Below, piece after piece: positions 45,825-56,528 of a stretch of DNA of 64,000 nt; position 1 is the stretch's first letter; each line of letters begins with the position of its first letter. Source of the DNA: Cephalotus follicularis. Its lineage: Eukaryota > Streptophyta > Magnoliopsida > Oxalidales > Cephalotaceae. Where the stretch lies: assembly GCA_001972305.1 (NCBI GenBank), contig BDDD01000876.1, forward strand, positions 109,421-173,420, read 5' to 3'. The translations under genes and the position numbers were made by a program. The notes beneath the pieces were generated by a model, which saw nothing but the letters and a program-made list of their open reading frames with translations, ran no database searches and was not told the DNA's origin.

Positions 45825-47696
45825 TGTAACACCCCCGGACGGCGGGAGTCGTCACAGGGTCGTATCATACATATCATAACTTAACAAACTCATAAAATTT
45901 ACTTTATTAACCAATAACAGCCGAAAACGTGGCAGTCTTATCAAAACATTTAAAACTTAACATATTAAGTAGTTGCGGAAAATTCAAAACATAAATCAGT
46001 TCCAATTTAAAAACATAAAACATAATAATCTATGTTTCTGACCACTAAATATAACAAACGTATCAAAATCATGAAACATCGTTGATTTCATAAACGAAGA
46101 TGCTTATCAAAACAGTTTTAGTTTGTATGTCAGATAGCCAAGGAACAGAAAATCCGTACCTTATGTGCTTGCAAAGTACTTACGAATAGGCGATCAAAAA
46201 CACATTCTCCTTTGAAGCACACAATCTAAAAGGCATTAAAAATCATACGTGTAAGAGTTTAAAATACACCAGAAGCATTAAACAGACTCTTAATAGTGTT
46301 TAGAAAAGATTCGGAATGATTTGGGGATCAAACGAATCAAAACAGTTGAAAACAGCACATTCCAGGGCAAAACAGTCGACTAAAACAGGGATCCAGTCGA
46401 TTGGGGAGGCTTGGCAATCGACTGTTCATATGGTCCAGTCGACTACACAACCCAAAATGCAGGCAGTCGACTGTGTTCTTCCCTCCAGTCGACTACACAA
46501 CCATTCCAGCCGACTGTCCACAGAGACAGCCGACTGTTCTGGGCGACAGAACTGTTGGAAATTCGACGATTTGCTACTGAAAATGGTTCAAATGGTTTCT
46601 ACGTTAAACTAGAGACGTATGAACATAAACATATGATTATATATGACTTGTAGGTGACTTACAAACACAAATTTCACAAGAAAACGACATGTCAAAGATT
46701 TAACTTGCAAAAGGAAGCAAGAAAACATTGGATGTATATGTCCAGATTCTGTTTCTAATTGATTACAGATGTTGTAAACTCAGTTTGTGACATATATAGG
46801 TGCATAAAATGTGCAGATAACGCAATGGCAACATGTTTAGACAAGAATCAAAGACCCCAAGACACCAAGAGCACAAAAACTCAAAGTAAGCCATTCAAAC
46901 AAAACTATAATTAAAGGGAATGAATTAACTGACCTTTAGTGATTCCCAGAACAGAAAAACAGTAGGAATACCACCACAACACTATCAAAATTTGGCTGTG
47001 AACAAAACAAAGAAAGAAAGATACAAAACCATGACATACTTAGACATACATAGCAAAGTAAGTGAATTTAACCCAAAAGAAACAATTAAGGGTTGAGATT
47101 ACCTCTTGAACTTTGAAGAATGAATTACACAGCAAATTATTTCACACTAATAGGGCATATTCGGCAGTGGTCTTGCAAGAATGATGGAGGTATCATATAA
47201 AATGGCAATGGCACTCAATAAAGGAGAAAGGAGGAGACATGATTTGACAAAAGGGAAAAGAAAGAAGCTTTTCTAGATTTTGAAATGGGAAAAGGAGAAG
47301 CTTTAACATGACAATTGATGGTGGGAAGAAGGAATCTACTGGAAAGAAGGAAGAAGGTGGAAGGAAGTAGGAGAAAAGTGGGAAAAATATGATAAAATAG
47401 GAAAAAGAAAATTTAAAGAATTAATAATAAAATGAATTAATAATGAAAAGAAAATAAGGAATATTAAAATAAAAGAATAATAATTTGTTTTTAATTAAAA
47501 TAATTTTGGATTAAAATAAAATAAATAAAACCCAACATAGCATAACACACCCAAATTTCGGACCGGTATCATTCCGCACAATTCACATAAACCCAAATCG
47601 TAGGGCAACCGGACTTTTAAAAATTAAACAAAATTAAAAGCCCGAAAACATAGATAAAATTTGTAAAATATATTTACGAACGAACAGGGTATTACA
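45825..47696 (-). mobile_element. Solo LTR5, inverted
   Basis: It has perfect TGTGC duplications (45820-45824 and 47697-47701). On the plus strand it reads TGTAACACCCCCGGACGG to CAGGGTATTACA, the reverse complement of the LTR ends at 56529 and 59272. At 1,872 bp it is shorter than the 2,744-bp LTR5 of E4, so it is internally deleted or a short variant. A CAGTCGACTG cluster lies at ~46373-46545. The insertion is only 7 bp beyond the end of the LTR1 at 45817. Confidence 0.92.
46373..46545. repeat. CAGTCGACTG cluster, LTR5 solo copy
   Basis: About eight boxes (CAGTCGACTA, CAGTCGATTG, CAATCGACTG, CAGCCGACTG), mostly ~20-22 apart. They correspond to 57672-57855 in the E4 LTR. Confidence 0.8.
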
Positions 47697-47701
47697 TGTG
47701 C

Positions 47702-48262
47702 CATGATTTTGGGGTCAAATTCGCTTCGATTAGTGGGTTAATTTATCGTTCTTATATTCTTTGGGGCGTAATTGTAAATTTTAAAAAGTTATGATTTAAG
47801 TCGTTTCAGGGTTTCTTTTTGCTGACTCCATAAATGCATCATCATAAGTTGTTTGCTGTTATTTTGGGGTCAAATTCGCGTTCCGGGCTCGTTTTAGTGT
47901 GTCAATTTATCGTTCTTATATTCTTTGCAGCGTAATTGTAAATTTTGAAAATGTATGATTTATGTCGTTTCTGGGTGTCTTTTTGCAAACACCATAAATG
48001 CACCGCCGTAAGTTGTTTGCGGTGATTTTGGGGTCAAATTCGCGTTTTGAGATCGTTTAGTTGGTCAATTTATCGTTCTTATATTTCCATGGACGTAATT
48101 GTAAATTTTAAAAACTTATGTTTTTGGTAATTTCAGGGTTTCATTTTGCAAACAACATAAATGCATCGTCGTAAGTTGTTTCTCGATATTTTGGGATCAA
48201 ATTCGCTTTCCGAGATCGTTTAGTGGGTCAATTCATCGTTATTATATTTGTAGGGACGTAGT
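47702..48262. repeat. SAT163 satellite block (~3.4 monomers)
   Basis: This is the same satellite as 39391-43094, continuing in phase from the point where the solo LTR1 at 43095 interrupted 'agttgtttgcc'. It ends where another LTR1 begins at 48263. Confidence 0.92.
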
Positions 48263-49829
48263 TGTAATAACCGCAAATCGTAATTCATGTATATTGTACT
48301 CTTGATGAATAAAATATGCACTTACATTGAATTTCAATGTCCATTTGTTATATGATTTGTGACTATGGTTTTAATTGAAGGAATAATCTTAAGTAACCAA
48401 AAAAACATCAGCCACCTCCAGCCAACTGTTACAGGGTAACAGTCTACTGCCTAGTTATGGGAGAACAGCCGACTGTCAAAGGGGAACAGTCAACTGGTTG
48501 ATTCGTGGAGTGGACAGTCGACTGCCATATAAATACAGTCTACTGGTAATGCACAAGACAAGTGTCTGTGCATGGCGCGAGACAGAGCAGAGGCGTGGCA
48601 TGCAATGGACAGGTGTTGTATGCATGCCACCAACTGTAACAACATGCAAGTGTGATGCCTTGAATGTTCTCTATTCCTCCTGCAGACTTGCAGACCTGCA
48701 ACCTGCAAAACAGAAGAGAAAAGAGTGAGAAAAGGTGCATGTGAGAGAGAGAAGAGAAAAGAGGGAAGGCTGAATTAATGGGAATCTATCAAATTCTATG
48801 GTTTTAAAACCTTTATATCAGCTGTGAGAGTTGCATGTCAGTGTTAGAAAACACTAAGAGATAGAGGAACGATCTGAACAAATTACTGGAGGAATTGCTA
48901 AAGCTTGCATGTTGATTTTTGGAGTAGACTCAAGTGAGAGTGAAGCTTGATTTTCCAGGTAAGTCGCAAATTCGAGTTGTTACTGATATTAAGGTTGTTA
49001 GTGAATTAAACATACTGGTGTTAGCTATATGTATTCACTGTTAAACATAACTTTGGAATTATAATCCTGGAATTAGAATGGAAATGAAAGTTGGTTAAAT
49101 GTGGAACTAGAGTAAAGAGATTTCACTAAGCTACTATTTGGAGTTATAGTTGTTATCATGACTAGATAACTACACAAACATACCGGTGTTGATATCTAAA
49201 CCTGAAAACATGCAACCATATAGATTAATTGCTGAATTTTTGAAGATTGAGTTGGGTGAAGAACTTGGAACTCAAAGAGAAGAATCAGTCCAATTTGATT
49301 CTGGGATAGCGATTGAGGTAGGGGTATTTACATGTTTTGGAAGATATGATATGTATATCATGCCTGGATGATTTCTGTATGATTGCATGTTATTGATTGG
49401 TTGGAATTTGATTGTGAGCATGCATACTCTGTTTTATTAAACTACAACCTGACGATTCTGGACAAAAACAGTCGATTGCTTAATCCCAACAGTCGACCGC
49501 TCAATGTAAACAGTCGACTGCCTAATGAAAACAGCCGAGTGTTAAGTGACAAATTACTGATATTAGCTGCTGTTAGGCTTTATTTTTTGTGTAATTACCC
49601 TGGCCTACACATAGGATGATTATAACAGTCAATCCTGGCCTTAGGTGGTTATATTACAAAAAGTAAACAACGTATGAACTCCTTGTGAGGGTTGTGCAAG
49701 AATGATTAGGGTATGCTAACATCTTGTTGAACCCTTGAATTGTGATTGTTCCGCTACTGCTTAATGATGCTGTTATACGTACTGTATATCTATTAAGTGT
49801 TCATAAATACTATTGTTACACTTAATATT
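48263..49829 (+). mobile_element. LTR1 fragment (5' 60%)
   Basis: It starts TGTAATAACCGCAAATCG after satellite and carries both palindrome clusters (48430-48545; 49470-49535, spacing 21, 21, 21) and the hairpin (48642-48667). LTR1b begins at 49830 and the rest of this LTR is not found in the window. Confidence 0.85.
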
Positions 49830-50319
49830 TGTAATAACCGCAATTTCAATTAATGTGTATGGTACAACGATGAATAAAATATGCATTTTCTTGAGATTTT
49901 ATGAAGGGTTATCTTTAGAATAGAATGAAAATTGGGATAAATTCTTAGATAAAAATTAAAGAAATAAATTCTGGTGCTAAACCATCAACGCCTAACACCA
50001 TACAATCGACGCTTTGAGCATAGACACGTGTACAAAACGCGCAGTTGAAGGCTGAGTTATGACGCACAAACCGTCGACACCAGAGAGAAACCGTCGACGC
50101 TTTGAATGGTGTCAGAACTGTGATACACACCTGTTAGAACAGGATAGTGGCACCAAATGGTTTCCATGGAAGATAAGTGTCCAGCGACGTGTCAACCATG
50201 CAATGAGACATTACCAGCTGTTGACAATGCAAGACTGAGGAGTCTTGCATGTGCTATTCCACCTGCAAGTCTGCAACCTGTAAGACTTTGAGAATGAAAC
50301 AAAAGAAAAGAAGGCATGC

Positions 50320-50353
<34 letters not shown>

Positions 50354-50928
50354 TGAGTGCTGTAATTTTTGAGTTAATGGAATCTGACGGATTTCTAAAC
50401 TTTTGACCCTTTATATCAACTATAAACACTGAGTAATAGGAAGAACAATTGGACAGTGGCTGAGATTTCATGTGAAGGAGCTTGAAGTTCAAAAAGAATT
50501 GAACTTGGAACATCACCTGGGAAGTTGGTAAGTTACTAATCCGAGTTTCCTTGATATAGTTAAGGTTGTTAGTGAGGTAGCATATTGATATTAGCTATAC
50601 ATATCCATTGTTAACAAACAATTATGGAGTAAGCTTGGAATTAGAGATTGGATGGGTATAAATTGTAAAAGAGGATTTTGAAGCTAATGATAAGCTATGG
50701 TTCAAGTTATAAGTTGTTACCATGATTAGATAACAAATAAACTTACTGGTATTAATCTATAAACCTGTAAACATGCAATTGTTTAGGCTAATTTCTGCAA
50801 ATTGGAAGATTGACTTGGTGTGAAGAACATTGGACATAAAGAGAGAAATCAATTCAATTTGATTTCGGGATAGCGATTGAGGTAGGGGTTTTGACATTTT
50901 TTTAACATATAACGTGTATAATGTGTAG
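49830..50928 (+). mobile_element. LTR1b fragment
   Basis: It starts TGTAATAACCGCAATTTC and has the same layout as the inverted copy at 25459-26790. GTCGACGC-type boxes lie at ~49985-50105 where LTR1 has CAGTCGACTG. It includes a (GA)n tract at 50325-50351. It is lost at ~50928 against GC-rich sequence. Confidence 0.82.
50227..50250. promoter_or_regulatory. CATGCA hairpin, LTR1b with rearranged stem
   Basis: A perfect 10-bp stem, ATGCAAGACT with AGTCTTGCAT, and a 4-base loop. Compared with 2157-2182 the inner stem has changed on both sides and still pairs. Confidence 0.65.
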
Positions 50929-51323
50929 TAGAGTTGCAAGGGGTCCGGGCCGTGGCCCAGACCGGTCGGGACCGGCGAAAGGCAGTCCGGTTCTTGAACC
51001 GGACCTATTTTGTCACCGTCCGGGCTAGTCCGGTTCATAGAGCTAAAAAATGAGAACCGAACTGGCCCGTGAACCTTAACCATGAGTGAGACTTGCCAAT
51101 CCGGGCCGGTTCGGGCCGGTTCGGTTCATATTCATGTTGACGCGTATGTATAACGTTGACGCTAATGTCATTTGTGCTGATATTCGTCAACGCTATCTTA
51201 TGACTATGATGACCTAGAATCTTTTCATCTTGTGCGTCAACGCTATCTATTAGCGTTAACGTCATGTTTTTGCGTCTACGATGACGTTAACGCCTATGTT
51301 AAAAAATCAAATGGTACTCGATA
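50929..51323. mobile_element. GC-rich segment, possible hAT-like fragment, plus GTTGACGC boxes
   Basis: It starts TAGAGTTGCAAGGGGTCC and continues with repeated CCGGG/GGCC/ACCGG words, resembling the terminal inverted repeats of some plant hAT elements (from memory). It includes a perfect 9-bp hairpin, GTCCGGTTC-tt-GAACCGGAC, at 50985-51004. No matching right terminus or 8-bp duplication is seen. From ~51130 the composition changes and GTTGACGC, GTCAACGC and GTTAACGC boxes appear. No gene is present. Confidence 0.4.
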
Positions 51324-54027
51324 TGTCACACCCCGTTATTCCATTACATTTAGACAACATATGTGGTGATATCAGGAATAAAATAACAATCCATCATTCC
51401 ATTCAACATTTCATAAATAAGTGGAAGCATTCACATCTAGATTATAAAATAAAAGTCATCCGCACGCAGCCCATACTACGTGCTTATACAATCCAGCAAT
51501 TTTCGTTGTACATAAGGAAGTAAAATAGCAATACGGAGTGTAAACGTTCATTACAATTACAATTCAACATAAAATAACAACCTTAGCAGGTAACAACTCT
51601 CCAAGCTTCAGCAGCACCTTCCGAACGCCCTTGCTTAATATGAAATTGTAGGGGTTAGCCGTTGTCCTCACTTGGCTAAGTAGGAAGATAATGCATGATA
51701 AGGAATATATGAATGCAACATGTATGACATTTTATATTGAAAATAACATAATTAAGTATTCCAATATATAAGCAACCATGCCAAGTGGCCATAGACAATA
51801 CAATTCAAGAATACCGCACAAGGATACAATCAATCAGTACAGTTGTATGGGTGTCACATGTCGCTAACTCCTAGCACCAACTGTGCACCACCTATCTATC
51901 ACCCTTCACTCCGAAGATGATAGATCAGGTCAATTACTACCGGCATTAGCAGGCATTTTAATAATCAAGATCTACATTGCAGACAGTTTGGGTGGATACT
52001 CTAGCCAACTCCTGGCACATAGGACCACCTCCGTAGCTAGTGATGTCTCCTATCACTCGACTAACGGCAATAACATAGACAATCAATTCAATCAATTCAG
52101 TAGTAATATTACATATATCAATAGTATGCCATATAAAAGTTATTTTCTTTAGAAACATTTAACAATTCAGTAATCGTACATCTCATAGGAGGAAAACGAT
52201 ATTCAGTACAGTAGCAGTATCTCACGTTGGAGGAAAAACAGTAATCATTTGACAATATACATTTCCAGTTTGAAAATCGTAAGGAACTCGTATTTGTGCT
52301 TAAAGCACTAGTTTGTTCAATCATTTTAAAATAAGGGACAGTAGTGTTAATGAACACCCAAAACAGTATAAATTAATTATAACAATATCATATACCGCAA
52401 AGCAATAAGCACAGTAGCAATCCAAGGGTTCAATAAGGTCATTGTATACCCTAGTCATTCTTGTAAATTCCCACAAGGAGTATACACATTGTTAAAATTC
52501 TGAATGTAATTATATAAGGCTCGGATTGAATATTACAGTCATCCCATATGGGGGCCAGGTTAATTACATTCAATTTAGGGTCTAAATAGAATCTATATCA
52601 AAATTCTATCCCAGAACAGTCGGCTGTTCTCAAGAACAGTCGGCTGTTCGGGTTGAGTATTCGACTGTTTTCACTTAACAGTCGACTGGATAGGTTGAGT
52701 AGTCGACTGTCATGAAGAACAGTCGACTGCTTTGCCCAGAAACTGGCAGGCAGCAGCAGGGTATGCATGTTCAATATCCAATACTAAATCAATCAATACA
52801 TGAAATCAAACAGAAATTTAACCATACATGATATGCATAATATATCTTAAAAAATCATGTCATTACCCCTACCTTAACGCTATCCCGAAATCAATTTGGA
52901 TTGATTTCTCTCTTTGAGCTCCCAAAGCTCTTTCACCAACTTAACCTTCCAATCTCAGCAGAATTAATCTATAACAATGCATGCTCGAAGGTTCAGTCAT
53001 TAAATCAATAAGTTTAACTAATTATCCAGTTACAGATTACTCTCCAACAGTAGCTTATCACAATTCCATTAAGTCTCTTATTCACATTAATAAACAACTT
53101 CTAATTTCATCTTAATTCCCAGGTTTAATCATTCGTTCTCATGTCAACAATGGATTTATATTACTAACATTGGTATGTTTAATCCACTAACAACCTAATA
53201 TCCAACTAGTAGCTCATCATTAGCTCATAAATTCCACTCTTATTGAACCATTTACCCTTTCTATCTCACTTCAACTTATTAACTCTTAATCAAGTTGGCA
53301 GTGGTCATTATACTTAGATTCAGTAACTTAACTATCATCCCCATAATCATGGAAACGAATTCGGATTAGGGACTTACCTGGAAAATCAAAGCTTCAAAGT
53401 CTCCTTGAACACCCTAATCCTCAACATGCAAGCTCCAAAAATTCTCCAGCAAGCTTCCCTCTATCCTCAGTGTTTTCTAACTCTCAGAACACTCAGGCAA
53501 CCTCTGTTTATAGGGGGAAGTATTCACAATCCCATTTCCATTCTTTAACCCTATCATTTAACATTTTCTCCCTTTTCTCTCTCACATGCATAACTTTCTC
53601 TCACTTTAGTTCTTTCAATTCTTATGTTTGCAGGTTAGCAGGTCTGCAGAGCACATGCAGGGCACTCCTCCTGCATGTTATGGCAGCTGATGTCTCGCAT
53701 GACACCTGTCCAGCATGTACTTCCTTTGGCTGCGTCTCACATGCATGTACAGACACCTGTTCTGTACCATTCCAGTCGACTGTCTTTAACAGGCAATCGA
53801 CTGTCACACCACGCATCAGACAGTAGACTGTTACCCTGTGACAGTCGGCTATTTGAGCTGGTTTTAGGGTTCCTCAAGTTTGTTTTACCAATTTGCATTT
53901 CAAACCAACCAAAGCATTCACAAATCACAATTATTATGATAATTGGACAAATAATCTCAATTAAAATGTGTATTTATTATTAAAAAAATTTGAGCAATAT
54001 ACATTAATTGAAATTGCGGTTATTACA
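51324..54027 (-). repeat. E3 3' LTR (LTR1)
   Basis: A full-length inverted LTR1 (2,704 bp), TGTCACACCCCG to GGTTATTACA on the plus strand, joined on the right to E3's polypurine tract and pol. Palindrome clusters are at 52617-52735 (steps 20-21) and ~53770-53855. The 5' partner LTR is not in the window. Confidence 0.92.
53653..53678. promoter_or_regulatory. CATGCA hairpin, LTR1 with compensatory stem change
   Basis: The stem is ACATGCAGG with CCTGCATGT. Relative to ACATGCAAG/CTTGCATGT an A-T pair has become G-C, with both sides changed, so pairing is kept. Confidence 0.65.
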
Positions 54028-54041
54028 TTCCCCCCTCCTTA
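54028..54041 (-). other. E3 polypurine tract
   Basis: 'ttcccccctcctta' on the plus strand is a purine tract on the coding strand, adjacent to the LTR and equal to the E1 tract at 18905. Confidence 0.85.
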
Positions 54042-54068
54042 AATAAAATTCGTCCTCGAATTTAGCCT

Positions 54069-55303
54069 TTACATTCCGAACAAGTGGGGATACATCTCTA
54101 TCATTTTGTCTTCACGCTCCCACGCAGCTTCCTCTACTCCGTGAAAACGCCACAATACTTTTACCATAGGAATAGTCTTATTCCTTAGCACCTTCTCCAT
54201 TCGATCCACTATCCTTGTCGGCCTCACTTCATAGCACAATCTAGGACTGATGAATCCATGGTCGTAGCTCAATATGTGAGATGGGTCAGGCACATATTTT
54301 CGTAACATAGAGACATGAAATTTGTTGTGCACATCCGAAAAACTAGGCGGTAGTGCAATCTGATATGCTACATTCCCCACTCTTTCCAGTATCTCGTAAG
54401 GTCGAATATATCTTGGAGCCAACTTCCCCTTGAGTCCAAAACGGTGTATCCCTTTCGAAGGCGAGATCTTCAGGAAAACATGATCCCCCTTCTCGAATTC
54501 TAGCTTCCTCCTCTTGCTATCGGCGCAACTCTTTTGTAGACTTTGTGCAGCTAGCAGTCTCTTATTGATTATCTCCACTTTATTGGTCGTCTCTTGTACC
54601 AAGTTCGGTCCTAGCACCTATCTCTCACCTACCTCATCCCAGCAGATAGGTGATCTGTACTTTCTCCCATACAAGGCTTCATAGGGAGCCATTCTAATGC
54701 TGGTGTGAAAACTATTGTTGTAGGAGAACTCAATCAGTGCCAGATGATCCTCCCAACTCCCAGCAAAATCAATCATGCAAGCCCGTAGCATATCCTCCAG
54801 AGTCTGAATGGTACGCTCGGACTGTCCGTCGGTCTGAGGGTGGAATGCAGTGCTAAAGTTCAAGGTTTTTCCCATTGCTTCTTGGAACTTCTTCCAGAAC
54901 CTTGAAGTAAATCTAGCATCTCAGTCACAAACAATACTGACCGGCACCCCATCCAATCTCACCATCTCCCGGATATACAATCGAGCAAGCTTCTCAATAT
55001 AATACGTCATGTTCATTGGAAGAAAGTGAGCAGACTTCGTAAGTCTTTCTACTACTACCCACACCGCTTCATGTTGATTCTGTGACCTCAGTAATCCTGA
55101 CACGAAGTCCATTGTCACATGCTCCCATTTCCATTCAACCACTGGTAGCGATTATAGTAGTCCCACAGGTTTCTGATGTTTAGCCTTCACTCTCTGACAG
55201 GTCAAACAACTTACTACATATTCAGCAATCTCTATTTTCATACCACTCCACCAATAGTTCTTTTTCAGGTCGTGCCATATCTTGGAACTTCCCGGGTGGA
55301 ATG
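54069..55303 (-). pseudogene. E3 integrase with chromodomain
   Basis: From its N-side (right) it shows 'HPGSSKIWHDLKKNYWW' (~55300-55250), the zinc-binding 'CLTCQRVKAKHQ' region, catalytic 'MDFVSG' (~55105), 'VSIVCD' (~54925), and '[17 protein letters not shown]' with the third catalytic residue (~54800). The C-terminal 'FGLKGKLAPRYIRPYEILE' and chromodomain 'RPTRIVDRMEKVLRNK...AWERED' follow. The enzyme would insert element cDNA, with the chromodomain guiding it to heterochromatin. At least three stops break it: one near 55152, TGA at 54918-54920 and TAG at 54618-54620. Upstream gag, protease and RT are missing because the gene is cut at ~55300 by a head-to-head junction with E4. Confidence 0.9.
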
Positions 55304-56475
55304 GAATGAAAAGGGATGTAGCGGAGTACGTTGGGAAGTGTTTGATCTGTCAACAAGTAAAGATTGAGCACCAGTGTGCTAGTGGTTTGTTGCAGCCCTT
55401 GGAGGTTCCGGTTTGGAAATTGGCAAGCATATCGATGGACTTCGTTACGGGTTTGCCGAGAACTTTCAGAAGGAACGATGCTATCTGGGTAGTAGTGGAT
55501 CGATTGACTAAATCGGCTCACTTCTTGGCTATTCGAGAGGACTTTTCGGTTGATCGTTTGGCTGAAGTGTTTCAGCAGGAGATAGTGAGACTACATGGGA
55601 CTCCGGTATCCATTGTTTCAGATAGGGATCCTCGTTTCACTTCGCAGTTTTGGAAAGGGTTTCAGAAAGCTTGGGGTATTAGGCTCAGTTACAGTACAGA
55701 TTTCCATCCACAGACAGATGGGCAGACTGAGAGAACCATCTAGACCTTAGAATATATGTTGAGGTCTTTTGCTTTTGAGTGGACTGGGAGCTGGGATGAG
55801 TATTTGAGCTTGGTGGAGTTTGCCTACAATAACAGTTGGCATGCTAGTATCGGTATGGCTCCGTTTGAAGCTCTGTATGGGAGGAAGTGTCGTGCTCTGA
55901 CATATTGGGATGAGGTTGGAGAGCGAGTTATCGAGGGACCTGAGCTAGTGCAGATCACTACGGAGAAAGTGGCAATAACAAGGGAGAGATTGAAAGCAGC
56001 TCAATCCCGACAAAAGAGTTATGCGGACAGACATCGGAGGGATTTGGAGTTCAAGGTAGGTGAACATGTGTTTTTGAAAGTTTCACATTGGAAAGGTGTC
56101 CGACGTTTTGGGCTGAAGGGAAAGTGGAGTCCGCGGTTTATCGGGCCTTTCGAAGTTCTGGAGAAGATTGGCGTGGTTGCTTATAGGTTAGCTTTGTCTC
56201 CGTAGTTAGCACATGTCCATAACATGTTCCACGTGTCTTTGCTGAGGGGTTATCAGTATCATCCCCTACATGTGGTTCCCTATCCGTTGGACCGTATTCG
56301 GGAGGACCTATCTTGTGACGAGGAGGCCGAGGCTATTCTGGATCGACAGGAACGGGTGACACGTAGCAAGACCGTTTCTTTTGTGAAAGTGCTGTGGAGG
56401 AATCATCCCGAACGTGAGGCTACTTGGGAGCTTGAGGAGCATATTCGGGAGTGTTATCCGCACTTGTTTGTTTGA
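55287..56475 (+). pseudogene. E4 integrase with chromodomain
   Basis: It begins at 'WNGMKRDVAEYVGKCLICQQVK' and retains all three catalytic positions: 'MDFVTG' (~55436), 'VSDRDPRF' (~55617) and the Glu of 'QTERTI' (~55730). It continues with '[20 protein letters not shown]', 'FGLKGKWSPRFIGPFEVLE' and a chromodomain ('DRQERVTRSKTVSFVKVLWRNH'), ending naturally at 56475. Two TAG stops, at 55741-55743 and 56203-56205, split it into three frames. It differs from E1/E3 throughout and belongs to a related lineage that carries LTR5. The N-terminal zinc-finger start and everything before it are absent. Confidence 0.92.
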
Positions 56476-56514
56476 GGTATGTTTGTGTTTGTGATTTCGG
56501 GATGAAATCTTCTT

Positions 56515-56528
56515 TTTAGGGGGGTGGA
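56515..56528 (+). other. E4 polypurine tract
   Basis: A G-rich run ('aggggggtgga') lies immediately before the LTR5 start. A T interrupts it. Confidence 0.65.

Noticed and set aside
50325..50351. (GA)n run, and CT-rich or AT runs at 23680-23760 and 22750-22772, as possible regulatory tracts
   Set aside because: These are ordinary microsatellites or low-complexity tracts inside LTRs, not shared in length between copies.
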